64,000 bases of DNA from Rhizobium sp. ASV8 (GCF_016429255.1 NZ_JAELUG010000017.1:1-64000); one strand, 5' to 3'; shown: positions 8,929-19,701, numbered from the stretch's first letter. Notes: generated by a model from the sequence alone, not told the origin. Numbers and translations: made by a program.

Positions 8929-9909
8929 TCACTTCGACTTGAAGTAGGTGGAGAAGGTCTTCAGGTCCTGATCCGTATTCTTGAGAGCATCGGCTGCATT
9001 CAACGGCAAAAGCTTGATGCTGTCACGTGCAGGGAAACCTTCCGGTAACGGCGTGCCGTTGCGGGCCGGGATATAGCCGAGCTTCAGGAAGCCTTCCTGG
9101 CCCTTTTCGGAGAGAACGTAATCGACGAACTTCTTGGCGGCATCGGCATGCTGCGTGCTGGCGAGAATGCCGACCGGTTCGGTGACGGCCGAAACGCCTT
9201 CCTTCGGGAAAACGAATTCCAGCGGAGCACCCTTGGCTTTTTCCCGGATCGGCATGTAGTCGACGATCATGCCATAGGCCTTCTCGCCGGATGCAACAGC
9301 TTTAAGCACGGCGCCATTGCCGCCCGAGGCGATAGCGCCGTTCTCGGCGAGGTTCTTATAGTAGTCCCAGCCAAGGCTGCCGACGCCGACGAGCGTTTGC
9401 GCGTGGATGAGAGCGGCACCCGAAGCAAGCGGGCTCGGCATGGCGACAAGGCCCTTGGCTTCCGGCTTGACCAGATCTTGCCAGCTTGCCGGCTTCAGCG
9501 ACGCGGCAGTGTTGTAGACGATGCCGGTCGTGATCAGTTTCGTGGAGTAATAATAGCCTTCGGCGTCATAAAGCGAAGCATCGTAATTCGCGGCTTCCGG
9601 CGACTTGTAAGCAAGCAGCTTGCCCGCTTCCTTCAGCCGCTCGAGTGTCACGGTGTCGGCGATCAAAAGAACATCGGCGGCTGGTGCGCCGGCCTGCATT
9701 TCCGCCTGCAGCTTGGCGACGATCTGCGGTGTGCCATCGCGAACCCAATCGACCTTGATACCGGGATTGGCCGCCATGAAGCCATCTACAGTGGCCTGCG
9801 CATCAGCATTCGGCTGGCTGGTATAAAGGACCAGGTCAGCGGCGCTTGCGGTGCCGGAGAAAAGAGCGAGGGCCAACAGGCCGGCAAAGGCGGAAACAAA
9901 GGTCTTCAT
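8929..9909 (-). CDS. ABC transporter periplasmic substrate-binding protein (FbpA/AfuA type)
   Basis: A 326-residue secreted binding protein. The signal peptide MKTFVSAFAGLLALALF ends at about SASAAD (residue 23-24). The mature protein starts DLVLYTSQPN, the classic opening of the ferric-iron / 2-aminoethylphosphonate binding-protein family, and holds a GYYYSTKL stretch that may include the paired tyrosines used for iron or ligand binding. The start at 9909 is chosen because it gives a proper signal peptide and has GGACG a few bases upstream; the frame extends 40 codons higher but those look non-coding. It is first in the run of seven minus-strand genes and diverges from the aldo/keto reductase at 10084, with 174 bases between them. 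Confidence 0.88.
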   Translation of the reverse strand: MKTFVSAFAGLLALALFSGTASAADLVLYTSQPNADAQATVDGFMAANPGIKVDWVRDGTPQIVAKLQAEMQAGAPAADVLLIADTVTLERLKEAGKLLAYKSPEAANYDASLYDAEGYYYSTKLITTGIVYNTAASLKPASWQDLVKPEAKGLVAMPSPLASGAALIHAQTLVGVGSLGWDYYKNLAENGAIASGGNGAVLKAVASGEKAYGMIVDYMPIREKAKGAPLEFVFPKEGVSAVTEPVGILASTQHADAAKKFVDYVLSEKGQEGFLKLGYIPARNGTPLPEGFPARDSIKLLPLNAADALKNTDQDLKTFSTYFKSK

Positions 9910-10083
9910 AAAAACGTCCTCGGCTGAGTTGTAGGAGGGTTGTCTAGACGCGCGGCTTAACATGATTGTGACAGTTGGAATTTGCACAGATTGTCCTTGG
10001 TATGATGATTGAATCTTGACCGCCGTCATCTGTCCCTATTTCCTGACATGCAAATATCAGATGGGATCGAGGAGGAAAGATCT

Positions 10084-11142
10084 ATGGAATATCGCCTGCT
10101 TGGCCGCTCCGGCCTCAAAGTTTCCACCGTCACCATGGGCACCATGACCTTCGGCGGCGTCGGTTGGGCAAAAGCCACCGGCGATCTCGGCGTCAAGGAA
10201 GCAAAGAAACTCGTGGACATGTGCGTGGATGCCGGCGTCAACCTGCTCGACACCGCCGATGTCTACTCGCAGGGCGCATCGGAAGAAATCATCGGCGAGA
10301 TCATCGGCGGTCGACGCAAAGACGGCGTGCTCATTGCTACCAAGGCCCGCTTCCCGATGGGTCCCGGCGTCAACGATGTCGGCTCCTCCCGCCAGCATCT
10401 CATCCAGGCCTGCGAAGCCAGCCTGAAGCGCCTGAAGACCGATGTCATCGATCTCTATCAGTTGCATGAATGGGACGGACAGACGCCCCTCGAAGAAACG
10501 ATGGAAGCGCTCGACACCTTGGTTCGCCAAGGGAAGGTCCGCTACATCGGCTGCTCGAATTTCTCCGGTTGGCACATCATGAAGGCGCTCGGCGTCAGCG
10601 AGCGCGACAAGCGCGAGCGTTTCGTCAGCCAGCAGATCCACTATACGCTGGAGGCCCGCGACGCCGAAAACGAGCTGGTCCCCATCAGCATCGATCAGGG
10701 CCTCGGCATCCTCGTCTGGAGCCCGCTTGCCGCCGGACTGCTCTCGGGCAAGCATCGCCGCAATCAGGCGACACCGGAGGGCACGCGCCAGTTCGCCGGC
10801 TGGACGGAGCCGCCGATCCGAGACGAAAACCGCCTGTGGAATATTGTCGATGCACTCGTGGAGGTTGCCGACGGTCGCGGCGTCTCGGCGGCCCAAGTCG
10901 CGCTTGCCTGGCTCATCGGCCGCAAAGGCGTCACCTCGGTCATCGTCGGCGGACGCAACAAAGCCCAGTTCAAGGACAACCTCGCCAGCGCCGAGCTAAA
11001 GCTGACGGATGAGGAGCGCAAGCGTCTCGACGACGTCAGCCTGCCGCCGCTGATGTATCCCTATTGGCACCAGCGCAACACCGCCAGCGACCGGCTTGGC
11101 GAGGCCGACCTTTCTTTGATCGGCCCGCATCTGGCGAAGTAG
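10084..11142 (+). CDS. Aldo/keto reductase, 352 aa
   Basis: An NADPH-dependent aldo/keto reductase of the larger YajO/YghZ-like type. The start MEYRLLGRSGLKVS is the standard family opening, and a strong GAGGAGGAAAGA lies just before the ATG. Catalytic-site segments are DTADVYSQGASEE (Asp and Tyr), ATKARFPMG (Lys) and LYQLHEWDG (His). The cofactor-binding end SVIVGGRNKAQFKDN is near residue 300. It is a single gene, divergent from the ABC transporter operon and convergent with the aminotransferase (20 bases apart, with a GGCGGC / GCCGCC hairpin at 11157-11172 between them). The natural carbonyl substrate cannot be inferred. Confidence 0.9.
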   Translation: MEYRLLGRSGLKVSTVTMGTMTFGGVGWAKATGDLGVKEAKKLVDMCVDAGVNLLDTADVYSQGASEEIIGEIIGGRRKDGVLIATKARFPMGPGVNDVGSSRQHLIQACEASLKRLKTDVIDLYQLHEWDGQTPLEETMEALDTLVRQGKVRYIGCSNFSGWHIMKALGVSERDKRERFVSQQIHYTLEARDAENELVPISIDQGLGILVWSPLAAGLLSGKHRRNQATPEGTRQFAGWTEPPIRDENRLWNIVDALVEVADGRGVSAAQVALAWLIGRKGVTSVIVGGRNKAQFKDNLASAELKLTDEERKRLDDVSLPPLMYPYWHQRNTASDRLGEADLSLIGPHLAK

Positions 11143-11162
11143 ATTGAAAACGGCGTGGCGGC

Positions 11163-12392
11163 TCAAGCCGCCAACGCCCCGATCTCGCTCGATATCAACT
11201 TGCCGAGCCGCGAAATGCCTTCTTCTATTATCTCGTCATTGGCGCAGGAGAAGCTGACACGGAACGTATTCGCGCCTGTGCCATCGGCAAAGAAGGCCTG
11301 ACCGGGAACGAAGGCAACCTTGGCTGTCTCAAGCGATCTTGCCAGCAGCTTGGCGCCGTCCATGCCCTTCGGCAGGGTGATCCAAACGAACATGCCGCCC
11401 TGCGGCTTCGTCCAGCTGACCCCGTCCGGCATGTATTTGGCGAGCGCGGCCAGCATACAGTCGCGACGGTGGCTGTAGGTCTTGCGAATCTTGGCGACCT
11501 GAGCGTCGAAACCGCGCTCTGCAACCTGATGGATCGCAATCTGATTGATCGTCGAGGAATGCAGGTCGGCCGCCTGCTTCATCAGCACAAGCTTGCGGAT
11601 AACAGGCGCATTGGCGACGACGAAGCCGACGCGAAGGCCCGGCGCCAAGGTCTTGGAAAAGCTGCCGCAATAGATCGTGCGCGTATCGTTGATATTGCCC
11701 TTGCGCGCGATTTCCAGCGCCAGGATCGGCGGGATCGCCTCGCCGTCATAGCGCAGCGACTGATAGGCCGCATCCTCGATGATGGCGATATCGAGTTCGT
11801 CGCCGAGATCGATGAGTTTCTCGCGGGCTGCGAGATCGACCGTTTCACCGGTCGGATTGGCAAAATCGGCCGAGAGATAGGCGAACTTGACCCTGCCGCC
11901 TGCCTTCGTGGCGGCAGCGCTGTAGGAGTCCGGCGTCCGGTTGCCGTTCGGCGTCAGCTGGTCATAGGTCGGCTCATAGGCATTGAAGGCCTGCAGGGCG
12001 CCGAGATAGGTCGGCGCCGTCACCAGTGCCGTATCTTTCGGTGACAGGAAGAGCTTGCCGAGATAATCGAGCCCCTGCTGTGAACCGGAAACGATGAAGA
12101 CATTTTCAAGCTCGCAGGGAATGCCGAGCGCGCCCATCTGGCCGACAAGCCATTCGCGCAACGGCTTGTAGCCTTCGCTGACCGAATATTGCAGCGCTGC
12201 ATTGACGGTCGGACCCGAAAAGATGTCGGCATAAGCCTGCTTGAATTCGGTATCCGGAAACAATGCCGGATCGGGAATACCACCGGCAAACGAGATGATA
12301 TCCGGCCGCTCCAGCAGCTTCAGCAATTCGCGGATTTCGGAGGCGCGCATACGGCTTGAACGCGTCGCAAAGATATTTTCCCAATTCAACAT
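11163..12392 (-). CDS. PLP-dependent aminotransferase, class I/II (LysN-like)
   Basis: A 409-residue fold-type I aminotransferase resembling 2-aminoadipate (LysN-like) and broad aromatic/branched-chain aminotransferases. The N-terminal segment SRMRASEIRELLKLLERPDIISFAGGIPDP is split over residues about 9-40 and is typical of this group. The PLP-binding Lys lies in CGSFSKTLAPGLRVGF, and IIEDAAYQSLRYDG and YLSADFANPTGET are also family elements. There is no N-terminal GntR domain, so it is the stand-alone enzyme and not a MocR regulator. The start at 12392 has GAGGAAG about 7 bases upstream. It probably moves an amino group between a keto acid and glutamate in the cytoplasm; the preferred substrate is open. 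Confidence 0.88.
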   Translation of the reverse strand: MLNWENIFATRSSRMRASEIRELLKLLERPDIISFAGGIPDPALFPDTEFKQAYADIFSGPTVNAALQYSVSEGYKPLREWLVGQMGALGIPCELENVFIVSGSQQGLDYLGKLFLSPKDTALVTAPTYLGALQAFNAYEPTYDQLTPNGNRTPDSYSAAATKAGGRVKFAYLSADFANPTGETVDLAAREKLIDLGDELDIAIIEDAAYQSLRYDGEAIPPILALEIARKGNINDTRTIYCGSFSKTLAPGLRVGFVVANAPVIRKLVLMKQAADLHSSTINQIAIHQVAERGFDAQVAKIRKTYSHRRDCMLAALAKYMPDGVSWTKPQGGMFVWITLPKGMDGAKLLARSLETAKVAFVPGQAFFADGTGANTFRVSFSCANDEIIEEGISRLGKLISSEIGALAA

Positions 12393-12550
12393 GGGGCTTC
12401 CTCGTAATTTTTGGTCTTTCCGAGACAAGATCACGCAACAAAAGATAAGTCAACAATGCTGACCTAATTTGTTTTCATTGCCTCTGAGAATCGCGATTTT
12501 TCCTGATAGGAATAAGCCCCTGAACCCGAGTAACTGAGTCAGAGGAGATC

Positions 12551-13138
12551 ATGAGCACGGACCCGACTTCATCGTTTTACGCTGAAAACGCCAGCATCTA
12601 TGCGGCGCGCGAACGCAACCTGCCCAGACAGAGGCTGGATGCTTTTCTGGACTCCTTACCCGTGGGTGCATCCATCCTGGAACTGGGCTGCGGAGCCGGT
12701 CAGGATGCGGCCTACATGCTGTCGCGCGGCTTCGATATCACGCCGACAGACGGTTCGGCGGAGCTCGCCAACGAAGCCGAGAAGCTGATCGGCAGGCCCG
12801 TCCGGATCATGCGGTTCGAGACGCTCGACGCCAGCACTGCTTTTGATGGCATATGGGCGGAGGCTAGTCTCCTTCACGTGCCGCGCTCCGACCTCGCAAA
12901 TATATTCGACCGGATTCTGCACGCCTTGAAGGATGGCGGCATCTTCCATTCGAGCTTCAAGGCTGGAGACGCAGAAGGGCAGGACACTCTCGGCCGCTAC
13001 TACAATTATCCTTCGGTCGAATGGCTTGGCGCAATCTTGAACACCGGTGGCTGGAAAGACATCATCATCAATGAAGCAGACGGCGGCGGCTTCGATGGCA
13101 AGCCTACGAAATGGCTTTACGTCTCAGCCCGAAAATAG
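12551..13138 (+). CDS. SAM-dependent methyltransferase, class I
   Basis: A 195-residue class I methyltransferase. SAM-binding motif I is ILELGCGAGQDAAYML near residues 41-56, the acidic end of strand 2 is TPTDGSAEL, and motif IV is DGIWAEASLLHVPRSDL. AGAGGAG lies directly before the ATG. The short, single-domain form is like TehB and related small-molecule methyltransferases. It is transcribed divergently from the aminotransferase and converges on ilvC. No partner gene hints at its substrate. Confidence 0.85.
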   Translation: MSTDPTSSFYAENASIYAARERNLPRQRLDAFLDSLPVGASILELGCGAGQDAAYMLSRGFDITPTDGSAELANEAEKLIGRPVRIMRFETLDASTAFDGIWAEASLLHVPRSDLANIFDRILHALKDGGIFHSSFKAGDAEGQDTLGRYYNYPSVEWLGAILNTGGWKDIIINEADGGGFDGKPTKWLYVSARK

Positions 13139-13157
13139 GCTGTGAGCAGAAGCAGAA

Positions 13158-13180
13158 AGGCCGGAGCATTGCCCCGGCCT
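13158..13180 (-). terminator. Hairpin between the methyltransferase and ilvC
   Basis: Seven-base perfect arms AGGCCGG / CCGGCCT with a 9-base loop. On the minus strand it is followed by TTCTGCTTCTG, so it more likely ends the ilvC transcript than the convergent methyltransferase transcript. Confidence 0.5.
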
Positions 13181-13206
13181 CACTCTATTCCGGCAGTGCC
13201 GAAAGC

Positions 13207-14921
<1,715 letters not shown>

Positions 14922-14938
14922 GATGCTACTCCCAAATG

Positions 14939-14954
14939 CGTACCGTACGGTACG
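14939..14954. promoter_or_regulatory. Perfect 16-bp palindrome, probable TetR operator
   Basis: CGTACCGTACGGTACG is identical to its own reverse complement. It is just upstream of the TetR gene start and close to where the core promoter should be. The neighbouring GGTT extends the pattern, giving overlapping ACCGTAC / GTACGGT half-sites of the sort bound by TetR-family dimers. Confidence 0.6.
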
Positions 14955-15101
14955 GTTCGTGAGGCGTTATGCAGCACGCTGCAACGGTCGTCAAGCGGAA
15001 TTCGTTGCTGCACTGCGCTAAAAAGATTGAGGGGTGGTTGTCATGCCGGGCGCGGAGCGAATAGACCTTGTCGGCCCCTTTGTTGCTGCCGAGATCTATT
15101 G

Positions 15102-15593
15102 ATGAAGTCCATATTCAGCCATCCCTGCAAGACGCTGCTGACGCGGGTCGTTGGCCACAGGCAAAGAGGCAAAGGCCAAACAATCGCTCGACTTATCGGC
15201 ATCTGCATAACAGGAACACTATTCTACCTGCCCGAGCCGGCGAATGCGGCATCCAAATCGCCAGCCCAACCGGCCGGCCATTATTGCGGCAAGCTTCTCT
15301 CCAGCGGTCGGTTGGTGGATGTTGAAACGTCGCTGCAGGTCGATGCCAGAGGTCACCTATCGGGGGCATATCGTTTCGACGACGACGGCAACATGACGGC
15401 GGGCACGCTCTCGGAAGTCGGGACGGCTCCTGGCACGGTTCGAACACTGCGCTGGTTCGACAGATATGGGATGGGCTCGCTGACAATCCGCTTCGATGCC
15501 GGCTACCGTCGTTTCGAAGGTCTGTGGGGACCGCAGGACGCAACTCCAAGCTACACCTGGAACGGCGGCAGTTGCGGCACACCCGTCAGCTAA
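15102..15593 (+). CDS. Hypothetical secreted protein, 163 aa
   Basis: The proposed ATG at 15102 gives a basic N-terminus (about 30 residues), then a hydrophobic segment LIGICITGTLF and a cleavage-like PANAAS near residue 51, so it looks exported with a long signal peptide. The mature part has two cysteines (YCGK and GSCG) that could form a disulfide and alternating Gly/Thr-rich beta-type sequence such as LSGAYRFDDDGNMTAG. This resembles a small beta-barrel of the lipocalin-like or DUF kind, but I do not recognise the family. An in-frame start at 15027 is possible, but its first 25 residues are rich in Cys and Arg. It is flanked by the divergent TetR gene and the convergent AraC gene. Confidence 0.55.
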   Translation: MKSIFSHPCKTLLTRVVGHRQRGKGQTIARLIGICITGTLFYLPEPANAASKSPAQPAGHYCGKLLSSGRLVDVETSLQVDARGHLSGAYRFDDDGNMTAGTLSEVGTAPGTVRTLRWFDRYGMGSLTIRFDAGYRRFEGLWGPQDATPSYTWNGGSCGTPVS

Positions 15594-15612
15594 AGTCCTT
15601 TTACGGCAGGAG

Positions 15613-16524
15613 CTACTCTGCCGCGACCACGCTATTGCGCATGGCCTCGACATCTTTCAGCGGCGGCAGGCCATAGAGGCGGCTGTACTCCCGGCTGAAT
15701 TGCGAGGGGCTCTGATATCCGACCCGATGACCGGCAGACCCGACATCAAGTTGCTCGACGATCATCAGCCGCCGCGCCTCATGCAGGCGAAGCTGCTTTT
15801 GATACTGCATCGGCGACAAAGCGGTGACGGTCTTGAAATGGTGGTGCAGTGAAGAAACGCTCATGCCGACCCGCTCGGCCAGATCTTCGATGCGCAGAGG
15901 TTGCTCGAAGTTGCCGCGCAGCCATGCGACGGCACGCGCCACGCGGTTGCTCTGGCTCTCCGCCATTGCGATTTGCAAGAGCCGAGGACCATTCGGACCT
16001 GTCAGCAGGCGATAGAGAATTTCCTGCTCGATCAATGGCGCCATAGCGGGAATGTCTTCCGGGCGATCAAGCAACCTGAGCAGCCGCAGCGAGGCATCCA
16101 GCAGTTCCGGTGACGCCGTATTCACCGCGATCCCGCGCACGGGCTCGGCCGTCAGCGCCTGGCGCGGAACGCTGACGCGCGACAACAGCTCTTTCAGTCT
16201 CTCGCTATCGAGCGCCATACCGAAACACAGATAAGGCGTATCGCTGCCGACATTGGTGACCTGCGTCGAGACGGGAAGATCGAGCGCGGTCAAAATATAC
16301 TCGCCGACGCCGTAGTGATAAGTTTCGGCACCGATCGTCAGACTCTTGCGACCCTGAACCACAACGGCAAAGCAAGGCCGGTAGGCCCCATGTTGCCAGA
16401 CTGTCACCGCCGATTGGCGATAGAGATGAAGACTGTCTATCGGCGTTTGATGCTCCCCATCTCCCGTGGCGAAACGTGCAACGATGGATGCGAGTTCCTG
16501 ATTGGGATTGAAAGGCAGCGTCAT
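15613..16524 (-). CDS. AraC-family transcriptional regulator facing adh
   Basis: A 303-residue protein with an N-terminal AraC_N cupin-like ligand domain (QHGAYRPCFAVVVQGRKS, GVGEYILTALDLPV) and a C-terminal double helix-turn-helix, with RIEDLAERVGMSVSSLHHHFK near 210-230 and VGYQSPSQFSREYSRLYGLPP near 262-282. This is the subgroup usually placed next to alcohol dehydrogenases and aldo/keto reductases. It is divergent from the zinc alcohol dehydrogenase gene, 198 bases away, and probably controls it. The ATG at 16524 is chosen because the cupin domain begins soon after; codons further upstream look non-coding. Confidence 0.88.
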   Translation of the reverse strand: MTLPFNPNQELASIVARFATGDGEHQTPIDSLHLYRQSAVTVWQHGAYRPCFAVVVQGRKSLTIGAETYHYGVGEYILTALDLPVSTQVTNVGSDTPYLCFGMALDSERLKELLSRVSVPRQALTAEPVRGIAVNTASPELLDASLRLLRLLDRPEDIPAMAPLIEQEILYRLLTGPNGPRLLQIAMAESQSNRVARAVAWLRGNFEQPLRIEDLAERVGMSVSSLHHHFKTVTALSPMQYQKQLRLHEARRLMIVEQLDVGSAGHRVGYQSPSQFSREYSRLYGLPPLKDVEAMRNSVVAAE

Positions 16525-16722
16525 GTGCAACCGATTGTTTTGGAGTGGATATCGAGACTTATCTAGGTAACGTCGCTCGATCGTGAAAGACCCACCGCGC
16601 ATTTAGATTCGCAGGATCGTACATAAAGCTTGCAGGATCGCTCTAACGCTTCGGCCTTTTCCCGTTGCATAGTCAGGCATCGAATTTCACTCCCTCCTCC
16701 TCCGAAAACAAGGAAATCTCCC

Positions 16723-17766
16723 ATGCCTATCGCAAAGGGTTATGCCGCGACCGACGCGTCCAAGCCGCTTACTCCGTTCACCTTCGAGCGCCGCAATCCC
16801 AACGAAGACGATGTCGTCATCTCCGTCCAATATTGCGGCGTCTGCCATTCGGACATCCACCAGGCCCGCAACGAATGGGGCAATTCGAGATACCCGATGG
16901 TGCCGGGCCATGAAGTGGCGGGCGTCGTGACTGCGGTCGGTTCGAAAGTCACCAAGTTCAAGGTCGGCGACCGCGTCGGCGTCGGCTGCTTCGTCAATTC
17001 CTGCACGACCTGCGCCACGCGCGACCTGGACTACGAGCACTATATGCCCGGCGTCGTTCAGACCTACAACGATGTCGAAGCGGACGGCGAGACGCCGACC
17101 TATGGCGGTTACTCCGATAGCATCGTCGTCAAGGAAGGCTATGTCCTCTCCTTCCCCGATAATATCCCGCTCGACGCAGGCGCACCGCTGCTTTGCGCCG
17201 GTATCACGCTCTATTCGCCGCTGCGCCACTGGAAGGCCGGTCCCGGCAAGAAGGTTGCGATCGTCGGCATGGGCGGCCTTGGCCACATGGGCGTCAAGCT
17301 GGCCCATGCCATGGGTGCCGATGTCACGGTTCTCAGCCAGACGCTGTCTAAGAAGGAAGACGGCCTGAAGATCGGTGCCGACCACTACTACGCGACCAGC
17401 GATGCCGAGACCTTCACGAAGCTCGCCGGCACCTTCGACCTCATCATCATGACGGTCGGCATCGCCGTCGACTGGAATGCCTATCTCGGCCTCTTGAAGT
17501 TCGATGGCAGCATGGTCGTCGTCGGTGCGCCCGAGCATCCGGTTCCGGTCCATGCCTTCTCGCTGATCCCCGGCCGCCGCAGCCTCTCAGGCTCCATGAT
17601 CGGCTCGATCAAGGAAACCCAGGAAATGCTCGACTTCTGCGGCGAGCACAATATCGTCTCCGAGATCGAGAAGATCAGCATTCAGCAGATCAACGAAGCC
17701 TATGAGCGCGTGCTGAAGAGCGACGTCCGCTACCGCTTCGTCATCGATATCGCCTCGCTGGCATAA
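16723..17766 (+). CDS. NAD(P)-dependent zinc alcohol dehydrogenase (YahK/CAD-like)
   Basis: A 347-residue medium-chain dehydrogenase of the cinnamyl-alcohol-dehydrogenase branch that typically reduces aldehydes with NADPH. Catalytic zinc ligands are Cys41 (GVCHSD), His63-Glu64 (PGHEVAG) and Cys158 (LLCAG). The cofactor motif GMGGLGHMG is at about 182-190. The structural-zinc loop is unusual: only Cys94 and Cys97 of the usual four ligands are visible, and positions 100 and 108 are Arg and Met. The start has AAGGA about 8 bases upstream. It is divergent from an AraC regulator that probably activates it, and is followed by a strong terminator hairpin. Confidence 0.9.
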   Translation: MPIAKGYAATDASKPLTPFTFERRNPNEDDVVISVQYCGVCHSDIHQARNEWGNSRYPMVPGHEVAGVVTAVGSKVTKFKVGDRVGVGCFVNSCTTCATRDLDYEHYMPGVVQTYNDVEADGETPTYGGYSDSIVVKEGYVLSFPDNIPLDAGAPLLCAGITLYSPLRHWKAGPGKKVAIVGMGGLGHMGVKLAHAMGADVTVLSQTLSKKEDGLKIGADHYYATSDAETFTKLAGTFDLIIMTVGIAVDWNAYLGLLKFDGSMVVVGAPEHPVPVHAFSLIPGRRSLSGSMIGSIKETQEMLDFCGEHNIVSEIEKISIQQINEAYERVLKSDVRYRFVIDIASLA

Positions 17767-17773
17767 ATAAAAA

Positions 17774-17800
17774 AGGCGGCGTCCTAAGCGGACGCCGCCT
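17774..17800. terminator. Bidirectional intrinsic terminator between adh and ndh
   Basis: Eleven-base perfect arms AGGCGGCGTCC / GGACGCCGCCT around the loop TAAGC. An A-run precedes it and TCTTTGTT follows it, so it can end both convergent transcripts. Confidence 0.85.
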
Positions 17801-17805
17801 CTTTG

Positions 17806-19068
17806 TTATTCCTCGCGCATGGTTTCCCTCTGCGTGATCAGCCGGGCGCTGTGCTGCCGGCTGATATAGATCCACAGCCAGCTCCAGGCGACTGCGATGC
17901 GCCAGCGCACGCCGATCAGGAAGTAGATGTGGGCAAGGCCCCACACCCACCAGGCGAGCCATCCCCTCAGCTTCAGCCAGCCGAAATCGATGATCGCAGC
18001 ACTTTTGCCGATCGTCGCAAGGCTGCCTTGATGGCGATAGTGGAATGGCCCGGGAGCGGGTTTGCCGGCCAGCTTTGCCTTGATCACCTTGGCGACATAG
18101 GCTCCTTGCTGCTTGGCTGCGGGAGCGATCCCCGGCACCGGACTGCCGTCGTCGCGCATGACGGCTGCCGTATCGCCGATCACGAAGACATCACCCTTGC
18201 CCGGTGCCCGTAAATCCTTGTCGACTACGGCACGGCCGGCGCGGTCCGCGGGAATATCCAGCCACTTGGCTGCCGGCGACGCCTCTACGCCGGCCGCCCA
18301 GACGATGGTGCGGCACGGCACGAAAACATCGCCGATGGTGACACCCTCAGCCGTGCAGGACGTCACCGGCTTGCCGAAGCGCAGATCGACGCCATGCGAT
18401 TCCAGCTCCCGGCGCGCATAGTCGGAAAGATCCTCCGCGAAAGCGGCCAACACTCGCGGACCAGCTTCGACGAGAATGATCTTCGCCTTGCTCGTATCTA
18501 TATTGCGGAATTCCTTCGGCAAGGTCGTTCGCGCCAGTTCCGAGATGATCCCGGCCAGCTCGACACCCGTCGGCCCGGCCCCGACAATGACGAAGGTTAG
18601 GAGCGCCTCACGGACAGCAGGATCAGTTTCCATCTCCGCCTGCTCGAAGGCAAGCAGCACGCGGCGGCGGATGGTCGTGGCATCCTCGAGCGTCTTCAAT
18701 CCCGGCGCCACGGGCTCCCATTCGTCATGGCCGAAATAAGCATGGGTGGCGCCCGTCGCCAGCACCAGCGTGTCGTAAGGGATCCTCTGCCCATTCTTCA
18801 GCAGCACCTCATGCGCTGCGCTGTCGACGCCGACGACTTCGGCAAGCAACGTCGTCACCTCCGGCCTGTCCCGGAAGAAATTGCGGATCGGCCAGGCGAT
18901 CTCCGATGTGGCGAGCAAGGTCGTCGCGACCTGATAGAGAAGCGGCTGAAACAGGTGGTGATTGCGCCGGTCGATCATCGTTATGCGGACGGGCGCGCCT
19001 TTCAGATCGTTGACGACCTGCACTCCGCCGAAACCGCCCCCGACAACGACAACACGATGATCCTGCAT
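17806..19068 (-). CDS. ndh: Type II NADH dehydrogenase (NDH-2)
   Basis: A 420-residue two-dinucleotide-binding flavoprotein. The FAD motif GGGFGG is at residues 10-15 and the NADH motif VIVGAGPTGVELAG near 160-173. VFVIGDTAA near residue 293 is the conserved FAD-contacting Asp. NDH-2 passes electrons from NADH to quinone at the inner membrane without pumping protons. The C-terminal segment from about residue 365 (GWLAWWVWGLAHIYFLIG and a following Trp-rich stretch) is hydrophobic, matching the membrane-anchoring tail of this family. It converges on adh and its 5' side faces the Lrp regulator. Confidence 0.9.
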   Translation of the reverse strand: MQDHRVVVVGGGFGGVQVVNDLKGAPVRITMIDRRNHHLFQPLLYQVATTLLATSEIAWPIRNFFRDRPEVTTLLAEVVGVDSAAHEVLLKNGQRIPYDTLVLATGATHAYFGHDEWEPVAPGLKTLEDATTIRRRVLLAFEQAEMETDPAVREALLTFVIVGAGPTGVELAGIISELARTTLPKEFRNIDTSKAKIILVEAGPRVLAAFAEDLSDYARRELESHGVDLRFGKPVTSCTAEGVTIGDVFVPCRTIVWAAGVEASPAAKWLDIPADRAGRAVVDKDLRAPGKGDVFVIGDTAAVMRDDGSPVPGIAPAAKQQGAYVAKVIKAKLAGKPAPGPFHYRHQGSLATIGKSAAIIDFGWLKLRGWLAWWVWGLAHIYFLIGVRWRIAVAWSWLWIYISRQHSARLITQRETMREE

Positions 19069-19176
19069 GGCAACACCTCATGGCTATGTTTCGTCGAAAA
19101 CGTAGGGTTGAGACGGGTAAGCAGCAACTCTCTTTTATGCATGGCACCCCTGCGTCGTCACAATAGTGCAAAACGC

Positions 19177-19641
19177 CTACTGCGCATAACCGACGGGAAC
19201 CGATGTGCCGCCTTTCAACTCCTCCATCGAGATCGAGGCCGAAACATCGAAGAGTTCGATCTTGCGCACGAGCATCTTGTAGATGACATCGTAGTGCTCC
19301 ACCCGCGGCAGCACGATCTTCAGAATATAGTCGTAGTTGCCGGTAAGCCGGTGCGCCTCGACGATCTCGGGAATATCGCCGATCGCCTTGCGGAATGCCT
19401 CGATCCACTCGTCTGCGTGATGTGCTGTCTTGATCATCGCATAGACTGTGGTGGGAACGCCCATCTTCTCGCGATCGAGCACGACGATGCGCCGCGCGAT
19501 ATGGCCGCTCTCTTCCAGCCGCTGGATACGGCGCGAACAGGCGGAGACCGATAGAGCCACACGATCGGCAAGCTCCGTCACCGAGGTGCCGGCATCGGCT
19601 TGCAAAATTTCGAGAATCTTTCGGTCACGTTCGTCAAGCAT
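19177..19641 (-). CDS. Lrp/AsnC-family transcriptional regulator
   Basis: A 154-residue Lrp-type protein with the N-terminal helix-turn-helix LDERDRKILEILQ, TSVTELADRVALSVSACSRRIQRLEESG (about residues 1-50) and a C-terminal RAM (ligand) domain ending near MEELKGGTSVPVGY. The ATG at 19641 has AAAAGG upstream; a GTG three codons higher is also open. It is divergent from the aspartate/glutamate racemase gene across a 162-base AT-rich spacer with two Lrp-like sites. It therefore probably controls the racemase in response to an amino acid. Confidence 0.88.
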   Translation of the reverse strand: MLDERDRKILEILQADAGTSVTELADRVALSVSACSRRIQRLEESGHIARRIVVLDREKMGVPTTVYAMIKTAHHADEWIEAFRKAIGDIPEIVEAHRLTGNYDYILKIVLPRVEHYDVIYKMLVRKIELFDVSASISMEELKGGTSVPVGYAQ

Positions 19642-19670
19642 GTGCGGCACCTTTTCATTATCGCGCCACT

Positions 19671-19701
19671 ATTTTGCACAAAATGCGATTTATGCGCAAA
19701 T
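19671..19701. promoter_or_regulatory. Two tandem Lrp-like sites between lrp and the racemase
   Basis: ATTTTGCACAAAAT (19671-19684) and ATTTATGCGCAAAT (19688-19701) are AT-flanked dyads of 14 bases whose centres are 17 bases apart. AT-rich dyads of this length are typical of Lrp/AsnC operators, and they are 30-60 bases upstream of the regulator start. Confidence 0.4.

Noticed and set aside
11157..11172. GGCGGC / GCCGCC hairpin as an intrinsic terminator
   Set aside because: The stem is good but there is no T-run on either side and it overlaps the aminotransferase stop codon, so I note it but do not call it a terminator.
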